Shown: piece after piece, positions 20,610-27,642 of the stretch | How the letters are laid out: every line of letters starts with the position of its first letter | Numbering within the stretch: the stretch's first letter is position 1 | Virus record (IMG/VR): IMGVR_UViG_3300009184_002427 | Location: 1-27,642 of that record | Strand: one strand, 5' to 3' | Origin: a virus | DNA length: 27,642 nt | Program-made: the position numbers and the translations under genes | Notes under the pieces: model-generated | Told to the model about the DNA's origin: nothing | The model's input: the letters and a program-made list of their open reading frames with translations, nothing else | Databases searched by the model: none

Positions 20610-21390
20610 TGATTGGCTCCATAGACTTTATTTGTAGAGTCCCTGGACCAGCGATATCGCAAGTTGCCCTAACTGGACACGTCTTGCAAATCTTAGAATT
20701 TGATCGGTAGTTCTTAGTTGGGAGTTCTTTCTTTTCCCAAGCAGCACGAACTTCTCTCATCCAATCAAATGTATTGTCTACCCACCCCTTAAGGTAATCG
20801 TTTAGCACTACTGGAAGGACAAGCAACTCGTGGTTATTCTTGTTCTCATAGATTAGTACTGCACGTTCCCTCTTTAGAATCTTCATATAGATAAGCAACT
20901 GCACAAGGTGACCAAGCTTTGGCTTCCCTGCCGCTTTACGATATTCAAATCCTTCACTTGGCATTGTTTTAATTTCACCAAGCAAATCTTCTCCACCCCA
21001 TTTTAAGATTACGTCGCCGTAACCAAAGATAGGTGGATCTTGACTTGTAATTTTAAATTCTGAGTCAACAAGAAGATCTGGTACATTTGCCATAGCTGCC
21101 TGGATACGTTCGTGTGACTTTGTACCAGCAGTCATATTGGCTCCACCATATGCATCTGCGTTATCAGTAAAGGTTGCACCCTCAAAAGCAATGTACCAAT
21201 AGCGAGGACATTCTCCGTGAGAGAACGCAATAGTACTAGGGGCGAATGTTTTCTTTTGCTGGTGCTTATCCACACGATTAATAATATATCCGTGTTGGAT
21301 TTTTTGAATTAATTCTTGGGTATCTAAGAACGAAGACTTTGAGTCCTCAACGTTCTTAAGCATAACCTGATTTAGTAAATTTTTTGCCAT
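20587..21390 (-). CDS. Cas4/RecB-like PD-(D/E)XK nuclease with Fe-S cysteines
   Basis: From ATG 21390, 267 residues. The nuclease core shows His93 (GTKSHERIQ), Asp126 (FGYGDVILKW), Glu139-Xaa-Lys141 (LLGEIKTM) and Gln164 (HLVQLLIYMK), the Cas4/RecB pattern. Four cysteines frame it: Cys61 (GECPRYWY) and Cys235, Cys238, Cys244 (CKTCPVRATC), expected to hold a [4Fe-4S] cluster. Such phage exonucleases resect DNA ends for recombination; no CRISPR array is seen here. The upstream in-frame extension to 21435 overlaps the next gene and is probably not used. Confidence 0.85.
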   Translation of the reverse strand: MAKNLLNQVMLKNVEDSKSSFLDTQELIQKIQHGYIINRVDKHQQKKTFAPSTIAFSHGECPRYWYIAFEGATFTDNADAYGGANMTAGTKSHERIQAAMANVPDLLVDSEFKITSQDPPIFGYGDVILKWGGEDLLGEIKTMPSEGFEYRKAAGKPKLGHLVQLLIYMKILKRERAVLIYENKNNHELLVLPVVLNDYLKGWVDNTFDWMREVRAAWEKKELPTKNYRSNSKICKTCPVRATCDIAGPGTLQIKSMEPINEALSMV

Positions 21391-21397
21391 AATATTT

Positions 21398-21712
21398 TTA
21401 ACGAGTAATATATTTAAGTGCAGCAACAAGTTCATTAATTGAACTAGCAGCCGTAAAATAAATATTCTTCTTCGCCCTATCTCCCTTATCTACGTTTGCC
21501 ATCCAAGTAGCCTTGAATGACATTTTAGCAGCAATGGCTTGCAAGCGAACAATCTCAATAGAGGCTACCTGTGCAGGAATCTCTGGCTTGAAAATAACCT
21601 TTGCAATAAACGTAAGAGCTTCTGTAAGCTCTTCATCGTTCATAAAGTCAGCGATCTCGGTAAGACCGTTGACTCGTTCTAATGTTGTCTTTGTTTCTTC
21701 CATTGTTTCCAA
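21398..21712 (-). CDS. Hypothetical conserved phage protein (104 aa)
   Basis: 104 residues, helical: METMEETKTTLERVNGLTEI, DEELTEALTFIAKVIF, VRLQAIAAKMSFKATWM, then DKGDRAKKNIYFTAASSINE and a final LVAALKYITR. Actinophages have similar short proteins in their recombination region; no function known to me. First gene after a strong promoter at 21729-21757. Ends 7 nt before the Cas4-like start, so it is likely its co-transcribed partner. Confidence 0.7.
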   Translation of the reverse strand: METMEETKTTLERVNGLTEIADFMNDEELTEALTFIAKVIFKPEIPAQVASIEIVRLQAIAAKMSFKATWMANVDKGDRAKKNIYFTAASSINELVAALKYITR

Positions 21713-21728
21713 TTTCTACTATCCTTCT

Positions 21729-21757
21729 ATTATACACTACTCTGGTGATTCAGTCAA
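21729..21757 (-). promoter_or_regulatory. Strong promoter for the nuclease-resolvase segment
   Basis: Minus strand: TTGACT (21757-21752), 17-nt spacer, TATAAT (21734-21729), five of six and six of six consensus matches. It overlaps the 3' end of the 21737 gene. The gene at 21712 follows 16 nt later. No 5' hairpin here. Confidence 0.75.
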
Positions 21758-22024
21758 TTGTTCTAGTATCTCTAGCTCAATGACTGCTAGTCTTACTTTA
21801 GAATTACCCTCGCCAAGTACAATAATAATTGCTGGGTCTTTATTACCACGTATTGCGTCAGTCGTAGCTTTAGCCCAAACCTCCCTATTGATAGTAAATG
21901 ATTTCGATACTTCTTTAAAATCAACAATAAACTGTCGCCAAGTAGCATCACCTTTGGTCGTATTACGTCCAGAATTTTTATGTTGTTTCGCACCAATTCT
22001 CTTACTTTCGTTCTTCTCGCTCAT
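21737..22024 (-). CDS. Small PD-(D/E)XK (Holliday-junction-resolvase-like) protein
   Basis: From ATG 22024, 95 residues. GAKQHKNSGRNTTKGDATWR, then FIVDFKEVSKSFTINREVW and AIRGNKDPAIIIVLGEG match small archaeal-Hjc/RecU-like phage nucleases, where 'GD...vEfK...sf.i....w.k...A....k.Pal.i.l' is the fold. The catalytic E-x-K is D-x-K here (DFK), with the Asp of KGD upstream. A branched-DNA nuclease is expected. It overlaps the zinc gene by 23 nt. A longer frame to 22075 overlaps that gene further and is less likely. It would be the second resolvase-like protein in this operon. Confidence 0.68.
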   Translation of the reverse strand: MSEKNESKRIGAKQHKNSGRNTTKGDATWRQFIVDFKEVSKSFTINREVWAKATTDAIRGNKDPAIIIVLGEGNSKVRLAVIELEILEQLTESPE

Positions 22025-22190
22025 AACTACCCTTACTTTTTTTAGTGTTAAGATCAACTTTACTAAGGTGTCCATCTGGACATAACCAAGTTAATTCTTT
22101 TAACGTCCAATACCATCTAATTGATGATACTTCTGTTTTACAGGTATGACAATTAAACTTACCCTTATGAACATCGTATTTAGCTGACAT
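22002..22190 (-). CDS. Small zinc-ribbon protein (62 aa)
   Basis: 62 residues. Metal site Cys14/Cys17 (FNCHTC) with Cys37 and His41 (WLCPDGHLS). Between them is a Trp-rich strand (SSIRWYWTLKELTW). The tail is basic and charged (KKSKGSYEREERK). No catalytic motif. It overlaps the end of recA by 11 nt, so it is expressed with it. Function unknown; nucleic-acid or protein binding is the usual role of such ribbons. Confidence 0.68.
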   Translation of the reverse strand: MSAKYDVHKGKFNCHTCKTEVSSIRWYWTLKELTWLCPDGHLSKVDLNTKKSKGSYEREERK

Positions 22191-23190
22191 TTAATTGATC
22201 CTCTATGTCTTTACGGAAGTCGTCATTCTCCTTGACATAGTTAATAAATGCTTCTCTACCCTGAACCTTTTTATCTTCCGATACAATGTACCAAGCACCT
22301 GTACGAGATACAATACCTGCCATCTCAGCGGTGTCTACAAGGTCACCAACGCTATCAATTCCTACCTTGTCCCCACGGAAGTAAAAGTCATATTCACCGC
22401 TCTGGAAGCCTGGAGAGGTCTTAGAGAACTGTAATTCCCACTTAACCTTACGACCAATTTTTTCTTCAATGAGCTTATCCCTGACAGGAATCTTGCCCTT
22501 AATAGCCTGATTATCTGACTCAGAACTAAATAGTTTAATGACTGTAGATGAATAGAACTTAGTTGCTTGTCCACCTGTAGGCTGTTGCTGTGTGTACATA
22601 GCAGAGATATTATTGCGTGACTGCGAGATCAGAACAAATAGAGTTGGCTTAACCTTGTTATTAGCATAGTTAATCATTTTCCAAGCGTTGCTAAAGTCTC
22701 GTGACTCCGCACCAATCTGTTTAGTATTTTCAAGTTGCTTGAGTTCATCAGAGTCTTTCTCAAAATAAATAGCAGGTAGCAATGATGTAATAGAATCAAC
22801 TACTACTAGGTCTACACCTGCATTAATAAGTGCTGTACCCACATCTACCATCTCATTAATAGTACGAGCCTGAGAAACAATTAAGTTCTCTGTATCTACC
22901 CCAAGCTTCTTTGCCCACGCTTCGTCGTATGACATTTCTGCATCGATCCAAGCACAGAGCTTACCTTCTGCCTGTGCAAGACCAACCATTTGAAGACATA
23001 GTGAAGACTTAGCACTTGACTTTGATCCCCAGATAAGAACCTGACGACCATATGGCAATCCACCACCTAAAGCACGGTTTAATCCAAAACTAGGAGTAGG
23101 CTGAAAATCTGTTTTAAACCCTGCACCATTAGACAAGCGTTTGCGAATTCTTGGGTCTAGCTGTGCTAGTGCCTCTTCCATTGTTGTCAT
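22180..23190 (-). CDS. recA: RecA-like recombinase
   Basis: 336 residues. Core RecA features: GLNRALGGGLPYGRQVLIWG leading into the P-loop GSKSSAKSS (55-63, Lys61), AWIDAEMSYDEAWAKKLGVD (80-99), Walker B DLVVVDSIT (127-135), and LFVLISQSRNNISAMY with the L1/L2 region after it. The P-loop has Ala60 where RecA normally has Gly (GPESSGKTT). The protein pairs homologous strands in phage recombination and replication. The C-terminal part (AGIVSRTGAWYIVSEDKK) matches the RecA C-domain. Start overlaps the nrdH stop by 1 nt. Confidence 0.92.
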   Translation of the reverse strand: MTTMEEALAQLDPRIRKRLSNGAGFKTDFQPTPSFGLNRALGGGLPYGRQVLIWGSKSSAKSSLCLQMVGLAQAEGKLCAWIDAEMSYDEAWAKKLGVDTENLIVSQARTINEMVDVGTALINAGVDLVVVDSITSLLPAIYFEKDSDELKQLENTKQIGAESRDFSNAWKMINYANNKVKPTLFVLISQSRNNISAMYTQQQPTGGQATKFYSSTVIKLFSSESDNQAIKGKIPVRDKLIEEKIGRKVKWELQFSKTSPGFQSGEYDFYFRGDKVGIDSVGDLVDTAEMAGIVSRTGAWYIVSEDKKVQGREAFINYVKENDDFRKDIEDQLNVS

Positions 23191-23414
23191 TACTCAGCCA
23201 ACTTATCAATCTTATCTGGAACATACCCTGCCCAACTTTCATTACCTGCAACTACTACAGGAGCTGAACGATATCCAAGCGAAATTAACTTATCAAGAGC
23301 ACTAATATCATTGGTGATATTGATTGTGCTATATGGAATATCTAGCTTGTCTAGGTGTCGCTTGGTTGCTTCACACTGTACGCAATTATCTTTTGTATAT
23401 ACTGTTACTGTCAT
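23190..23414 (-). CDS. nrdH: NrdH-type glutaredoxin
   Basis: 74 residues, thioredoxin fold. Active site CVQC (Cys11-Cys14) in YTKDNCVQCEATKRHL, cis-Pro region SAPVVVAG around 50-57, and a final WAGYVPDKIDKL resembling the NrdH 'W.GFrPdkl' ending. It reduces the Cys700/Cys703 pair of NrdE. In bacteria it usually heads nrdHIEF; here it sits 6.4 kb from nrdIEF, between mazG and recA with 1-nt overlaps on both sides. Confidence 0.93.
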   Translation of the reverse strand: MTVTVYTKDNCVQCEATKRHLDKLDIPYSTINITNDISALDKLISLGYRSAPVVVAGNESWAGYVPDKIDKLAE

Positions 23415-23761
23415 TAGAATTTTACTCCGTGCTTCTCTGGTCGTGTTTTATTAAATGCTGTTTTCTTTTCAAATGCCTCGTCAAGCGAGACGTGTGTGTA
23501 CTCAAACTCACGTAGACCTGCATACAAGTCAAACGTGCGAATAAGAATATCTGCCATTTCATCTGCGATCTCTTCTGGACCCTTAGACTTACGGATAGCC
23601 TCCATAACTTCAACAGCTTCTGATACGATCATCATTAACTGCTTGGTCATAAAAATATCAGTTTGTTCTTGCGTAGGAAAGCCCACTACTGGATCCCAAA
23701 ATCCTTTTTCAACTGCAATCTCGTGCAAGTGTTCTGTTACTTCATCAAACATCGAATACAT
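23414..23761 (-). CDS. MazG-like nucleoside triphosphate pyrophosphohydrolase
   Basis: 115 residues. Metal-binding pattern of all-alpha NTP pyrophosphatases: Glu48 and Glu51 (SEAVEVMEAI), then Glu68 and Asp71 (IADEMADILIRTFD). The leading helix TKQLMMIVSEAVEVME is characteristic. It would hydrolyse (d)NTP to the monophosphate; phage versions are proposed to adjust dNTP pools or host (p)ppGpp. Its start overlaps the dnaE 3' end by 17 nt, and ATG 23752 is an alternative start. Confidence 0.85.
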   Translation of the reverse strand: MYSMFDEVTEHLHEIAVEKGFWDPVVGFPTQEQTDIFMTKQLMMIVSEAVEVMEAIRKSKGPEEIADEMADILIRTFDLYAGLREFEYTHVSLDEAFEKKTAFNKTRPEKHGVKF

Positions 23762-26700
23762 CCTCCATTATTGTTGTTCCGTCTTTTGTTTTACCAAAAG
23801 AGAATTTATATACATTACCTTCCTTGATCTTCATATATGCTTTAGGAAATGAAGTTGGGAAGATTGTAATTGAGTGCAGTTCTCGTGATGAGTCTGCCAC
23901 TACCATTGATGCCATTTTTTTGCCAGCCTTAGTAATGCGTGGTCTGAATGACACAACCATTAACTGGTCGTCTGTATATGGTAGCATACGGTAATTAAGA
24001 ATTTTCACAAGCCCTGAATCATTACCTTTAATTTCATCTGCAGGGATTGCTGTGACAATACGATTATCACTTGCAAGAATGAGGTAAGTACGTCCTGCCT
24101 CAACTTTAGACTGCTCTTCATCAAAGATACCAATAGCACCTGTCTTGTCTAGTATCTCTACTCTTGACCAGCCCTTACCTCGTTTGATACCCTTAACGAT
24201 ACCCATAATAATAAAAGAACCTTTTTCTTCATACTCTTCAACATCATTAATAAATGCGTGATAGTGCTGAGGAATTGCTGTATTAAACTCTGGTAGATTT
24301 AAGTATTCATAAAGGTTCTCACGAATCTCCTGATCATTACGAGGTTGGTCTGGAAATGTAGCAGCACCAATTAGTCTTAAGGCTGACAATGCACGAGAGT
24401 TAACTCCATTACCCTTGCCAAATGAAAACTCTTCTAGCTCTTTGTATGAGTTAAATGGACGAGCGGCAATATACTTTTCTGCAATGTTATCGCTAATAAA
24501 CTTAATACCACTAAGTCCAAACCTAATGCCCTTGCCCTCAATTTTAAAGTCAGCATCTGAATCATTAACGTGTGGCAACTTGATTGGAATGCCCATACGC
24601 TTTGCTTCAATAAGGTACTCTGTACGAGCATCCTTATCCTTCTCGTTCTTGAGAAGAGCAAACATAAACTCAATTGGGTAGTAATACTTTAACCAAGCAG
24701 TCCAGTAAGAAAGCGTTGAGTATGCTACGGCGTGTGACTTATTAAATGAATAACCAGCGTGTGCTTCAAAGTCGTGCCATAGGTCTTCTGCAGAATTTGG
24801 AGACAAGTAACGTGAAGCACCCTTTACAAATTCACTCTTGAATTGATCAAACTCTTTGGCATCTTTCTTTTTACCAATAATCTTACGAACCTTATCAGCA
24901 GTAGCCATAGTCATACCGCCAAGTTCCACACAAGCTTGCATAACCTGTTCCTGATACAAGATACATCCGTAGGTATCCTGAGTAAATGGTTTCATAACTT
25001 GGTGGTGATATGATACGGTTTGCTTACCGTGTTTACGAGCAATATAGTCTTTACCAATAGTATTCATTGCACCTGGACGAACAAGAGCGTTAGAGGCTGC
25101 AAGTTCGTTGAAGTTTTTCACACCCATCTTGACCAGTAGGTTAGTATACGGTGTGGCTTCACACTGGAATACACCCTTAGTAAATCCATCTGAAAGCATA
25201 GCATATACATTCTTGTCTTCTGTATCAATCTTAAGAAGGTCAATATCTTTGCCCTCACGATCTTTAATGATTGCAAGTGTATCCTGCAAAACAGATAGTG
25301 TTTTAAGTCCCAAAGCATCGATCTTAATAAGACCAATACGTTCTGCTTCTGTCATATCTACCGCAACAACAGGAATACGCTCTTTAGTTCCTGGTGCTGT
25401 ACGAGTTTCCATTGGAGCAAACTTAAAGATAGGCTCTTTAGATGTAACAACACCAGCAGCGTGAATACCAGTACCACGGATACGACCACGGAGTTGTTCT
25501 CCGTATTTCTCAATCTCTGGATACTTTTCACGAAATTCTGCTGTTGATGATGAAGAACAATAGTCTTCCCAAGTATCAACAAGTTTCATAACTTTATTAA
25601 CGTCAGGGAGTGGGATATTGAGAACACGAGCAATATCTCGCACAACACCCTTATCCTTGAACTGCAAGAACGTAGCAATAGATGCAACGTGACGGTACTG
25701 ACGAACTAGATAGTCCTTTACCTCTTCACGTCGTGTGTCCTGAATATCTGTATCAATATCTGGAAAGTCATTACGCTCTGGGTTAATGAATCGGAAGAAC
25801 AGAAGACCGTGAATGATAGGGTCAATGTCTGTAATACCAAGTGAATAGCATAAGAGAGAGCCAGCAGATGAACCACGTCCTGGTCCAACCATAATTCCCT
25901 CTTTCTTAGCCCAAGCAATCATAGAGCGTACAACAAGGAAGTATGGACCAAAATTCTTGTCCTTAATGATCGTCAGCTCTTCGTTAAGGCGATCAATATA
26001 TTCCTGGTTCTGATCTAGTCCCTTAGCCTTTAAGCCCTCTAGAGCGAGGCTGAGGAGCTCTCCGTCTGGGTCCTGATACTGTACAGGCAGTAGGTCACGG
26101 TAGTCCTGAATGTCATAATCTTCAATCTTATTAACGATTTCAATTGTTGCTTTATACATATCCTCACGGTCAATGCCCTGAGCTTTCATAGCACTGTGCA
26201 TTTCTTCGTCGGACAACAAATGAATATCAAACTTATTAAATGACATTTGACGGTCTTCACCATAAAGATAATCAAGTTTGTCCATAAGGTTGTCATACTT
26301 CTTTGTACCGTTGTATGTTGAATCTATAACAGTTTTATTTGAGTATGAGTTAAGGATTAACTTAAGTTCCTGAATTTCTTTTTGACTCTTATCAGAGTGA
26401 TGGCAGTCAGGCGTGACTACAGGCTTAATGCTAAATTCGTCTGCAAGCTCAAGTAGCATCTTATTTACTTCTGCAGGATTATGTGGCATTACTTCAATGT
26501 AATAGTCTTCACCAAACGTATCCTTACACCACTTAATGTGTTCTTTAGCATAGGCTAGATTATCTGATTCAATAGCTTTAGCCAATACCCCAGACAAACA
26601 GCCAGAAGTAATTACAAGACCCTCTTTATACTGTTCAAGAATCTCCCAGTCAATGCGAGGCTTTTTATAGAAACCCTCTGTCCAAGCAAGCTCGTTTAGT

Positions 26701-27023
26701 TTGTTTAGGTTTTCAAGACCTTTTGTATTCTTTGCAAGAATAATGAGGTGGTTATAGTTAAGATCTAGAGGATCATTCTTATCTTTTTTATCTGTGTGAT
26801 CTAATCGGTCTTTGGTAATGTACCCCTCAATACCAAGAATTGGCTTAATCCCAGCTTCTTTAGCAGAGCGATATAATTCACGGTGTCCCGAAAGACTTCC
26901 GTGGTCTGTGATTGCAATTGCTGGCATACCCAGCTCTACGGCACGATCCACATATTCCTGTGGTGTGGCAATTCCATCAAACAGCGAATAGTGTGTATGA
27001 ACGTGTAGCCCAGCGTAACTCAT
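23745..27023 (-). CDS. dnaE: DNA polymerase III alpha subunit (DnaE type)
   Basis: 1092 residues, slightly shorter than bacterial DnaE (about 1160). PHP domain: LHVHTHYSLFDG with His9 and His11, and AITDHGSLSG with Asp40-His41. Polymerase: GPGRGSSAGS (380-389), PDIDTD (421-426) with Asp422 and Asp424, and the third catalytic Asp569 (IKIDALGLKTL). Helix-hairpin-helix and OB regions follow (about 960-1010, GIVKGIKRGKGWSRVEIL). It is the replicative DNA polymerase. The PHP site looks intact, so proofreading may be built in; no separate exonuclease subunit is visible. AAGGA precedes the ATG at 27023. Confidence 0.96.
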   Translation of the reverse strand: MSYAGLHVHTHYSLFDGIATPQEYVDRAVELGMPAIAITDHGSLSGHRELYRSAKEAGIKPILGIEGYITKDRLDHTDKKDKNDPLDLNYNHLIILAKNTKGLENLNKLNELAWTEGFYKKPRIDWEILEQYKEGLVITSGCLSGVLAKAIESDNLAYAKEHIKWCKDTFGEDYYIEVMPHNPAEVNKMLLELADEFSIKPVVTPDCHHSDKSQKEIQELKLILNSYSNKTVIDSTYNGTKKYDNLMDKLDYLYGEDRQMSFNKFDIHLLSDEEMHSAMKAQGIDREDMYKATIEIVNKIEDYDIQDYRDLLPVQYQDPDGELLSLALEGLKAKGLDQNQEYIDRLNEELTIIKDKNFGPYFLVVRSMIAWAKKEGIMVGPGRGSSAGSLLCYSLGITDIDPIIHGLLFFRFINPERNDFPDIDTDIQDTRREEVKDYLVRQYRHVASIATFLQFKDKGVVRDIARVLNIPLPDVNKVMKLVDTWEDYCSSSSTAEFREKYPEIEKYGEQLRGRIRGTGIHAAGVVTSKEPIFKFAPMETRTAPGTKERIPVVAVDMTEAERIGLIKIDALGLKTLSVLQDTLAIIKDREGKDIDLLKIDTEDKNVYAMLSDGFTKGVFQCEATPYTNLLVKMGVKNFNELAASNALVRPGAMNTIGKDYIARKHGKQTVSYHHQVMKPFTQDTYGCILYQEQVMQACVELGGMTMATADKVRKIIGKKKDAKEFDQFKSEFVKGASRYLSPNSAEDLWHDFEAHAGYSFNKSHAVAYSTLSYWTAWLKYYYPIEFMFALLKNEKDKDARTEYLIEAKRMGIPIKLPHVNDSDADFKIEGKGIRFGLSGIKFISDNIAEKYIAARPFNSYKELEEFSFGKGNGVNSRALSALRLIGAATFPDQPRNDQEIRENLYEYLNLPEFNTAIPQHYHAFINDVEEYEEKGSFIIMGIVKGIKRGKGWSRVEILDKTGAIGIFDEEQSKVEAGRTYLILASDNRIVTAIPADEIKGNDSGLVKILNYRMLPYTDDQLMVVSFRPRITKAGKKMASMVVADSSRELHSITIFPTSFPKAYMKIKEGNVYKFSFGKTKDGTTIMEDVFDV

Positions 27024-27091
27024 AAGATCCTTATGTTAGAGGTGAAAGTTTAAGGTGGGCAGTTTAATGTGTTTGCCCAGCACAGTCTTTA

Positions 27092-27642
27092 TTACCAGTC
27101 TGCGTTAGTTGCAGAGGTAATCGATGGAGCATCGAAACCGAAGTAGAATGCTTCCTGTTCAGCGTAAGGAATCTCACGAAGAACGTTTTCCAAGTTGTGG
27201 AACTCGTGGGTTGACCAATCAAAAGGCTCTGTGTCAGGTCCCTTTGGAAGAAGTGTGTAACTTGTTTCAGTTCCCTGACCGTTACGCTTAATCTTCCAGA
27301 CTACATTTGAAATACCCTTGGTGTCGTCAAAGTACTCCATCAATGTGGGTACTGCTGACTGCTTTGAAATACCCTGTGACCATACAGCCACATAAGCATC
27401 TTCAAGACCGTCTTCGACAAGGACGTTACAGTAGAAGCGGTTACGTGCTCTCCAGCCAGACTTGGGCTCCTTACGAGCCATTTCACAGCCGTAGCAGCGA
27501 CCTTCCGATTCCATTGTACAAGCAGCCTTACGCTTGTAATCCTTTGGGTTAGTGTGCTCTGCAAATACACAAGCCTCTCCACGACTTTCATCGTAGTAGG
27601 GTGAATCTGCATCTAGCTCTTCTACGAAACGAATCGTAGCAG
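27092..27642 (-). CDS. gp32-like ssDNA-binding protein with zinc motif (start outside window)
   Basis: The frame is open to the right edge (27642) in phase with the part from 27514, so the true start lies outside; 183 codons are visible. It has Cys/His groups (EACVFAEH, KAACTM, GRCYGCEMAR) suited to a zinc finger, followed by an OB-fold-like core (RNRFYCNVLVEDG, AYVAVWSQGISKQSA, NVVWKIKRNGQGTETSYTLL). The 'vwkIkrnGqGteTsYtllP' pattern matches gp32-type phage ssDNA-binding proteins. It would protect single strands at the replication fork. It lies 68 nt upstream of dnaE; that gap holds a weak 6-bp TGGGCA/TGCCCA inverted repeat and the dnaE ribosome site. Confidence 0.65.
   Translation of the reverse strand, partial: ATIRFVEELDADSPYYDESRGEACVFAEHTNPKDYKRKAACTMESEGRCYGCEMARKEPKSGWRARNRFYCNVLVEDGLEDAYVAVWSQGISKQSAVPTLMEYFDDTKGISNVVWKIKRNGQGTETSYTLLPKGPDTEPFDWSTHEFHNLENVLREIPYAEQEAFYFGFDAPSITSATNADW

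Noticed and set aside
20587-21390. Cas4-like protein as sign of a CRISPR-Cas locus
   Set aside because: No repeat-spacer array or other cas gene is in the window; Cas4-like nucleases are ordinary phage recombination proteins.
27056-27079. TGGGCA/TGCCCA stem between the ssDNA-binding gene and dnaE as a terminator
   Set aside because: Only 6 bp with a 12-nt loop and no T-run; too weak to call.

Overview
This window looks like part of a tailed-phage (Caudoviricetes) genome, or a closely related metagenomic contig, with an actinobacterial host. The phage assignment rests on a large terminase, a candidate small terminase, two M23-type lysins next to small holin-like proteins, and phage-type capsid-accessory, ssDNA-binding and DUF3310 proteins. 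The host assignment rests on a WhiB-family iron-sulfur regulator, a DUF7455-type zinc protein and an FmdB-type zinc ribbon. The DNA is visibly AT-rich for an actinophage, so a low-GC (for example freshwater) actinobacterium is a reasonable but unproven host guess. Genes are tightly packed, often overlapping by 1-29 nt. No stretch over 300 bases lacks a gene.

Layout from left to right. (1) 1-2684, minus strand: an edge-truncated ORF, a 41-residue ORF, GroES, a small membrane protein, an AT-rich alpha/beta-hydrolase-like gene, and two modular capsid-accessory-like proteins sharing an internal motif. (2) 2685-2873: a divergent regulatory region with a mirrored 14-bp motif. (3) 2874-6457, plus strand: an island of four translationally coupled glycosyltransferases, ended by a hairpin at 6461-6482. 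(4) 6497-9773, minus: small membrane and hypothetical proteins, WhiB, dCMP deaminase, a possible SLOG-fold protein and small zinc proteins. (5) 9843-13172, minus: lysis and surface region with two M23-family proteins, tRNA-Thr and tRNA-Asn, two small membrane proteins and a secreted, proline-rich surface protein. (6) 13298-16767, minus: nrdI-nrdE-nrdF class Ib ribonucleotide reductase. (7) 16777-19078: large terminase and candidate small terminase. (8) 19068-27642, minus: replication and recombination, with DUF3310, an HTH protein, a RuvC-like resolvase, a Cas4-like nuclease, a small PD-(D/E)XK protein, RecA, NrdH, MazG, DnaE-type polymerase and an edge-truncated ssDNA-binding protein.

The genes fit a phage that carries its own replisome and dNTP supply (RNR with NrdI and NrdH, dCMP deaminase, MazG), recombination machinery, packaging motor and lysis set. 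Cargo genes for glycosylation, folding and host regulation are added.

The least explained features are regulatory. Four minus-strand promoters each have a stem-loop starting 4-6 nt after the -10 element, where transcription should begin; for three of them the Shine-Dalgarno follows closely. The divergent region at 2717-2839 places the same 14-bp motif at identical 15-nt spacing from two opposing -10 elements. The SP / beta-domain / Pro-Thr linker / C-terminal membrane segment protein at 11955-13172 also stands out.
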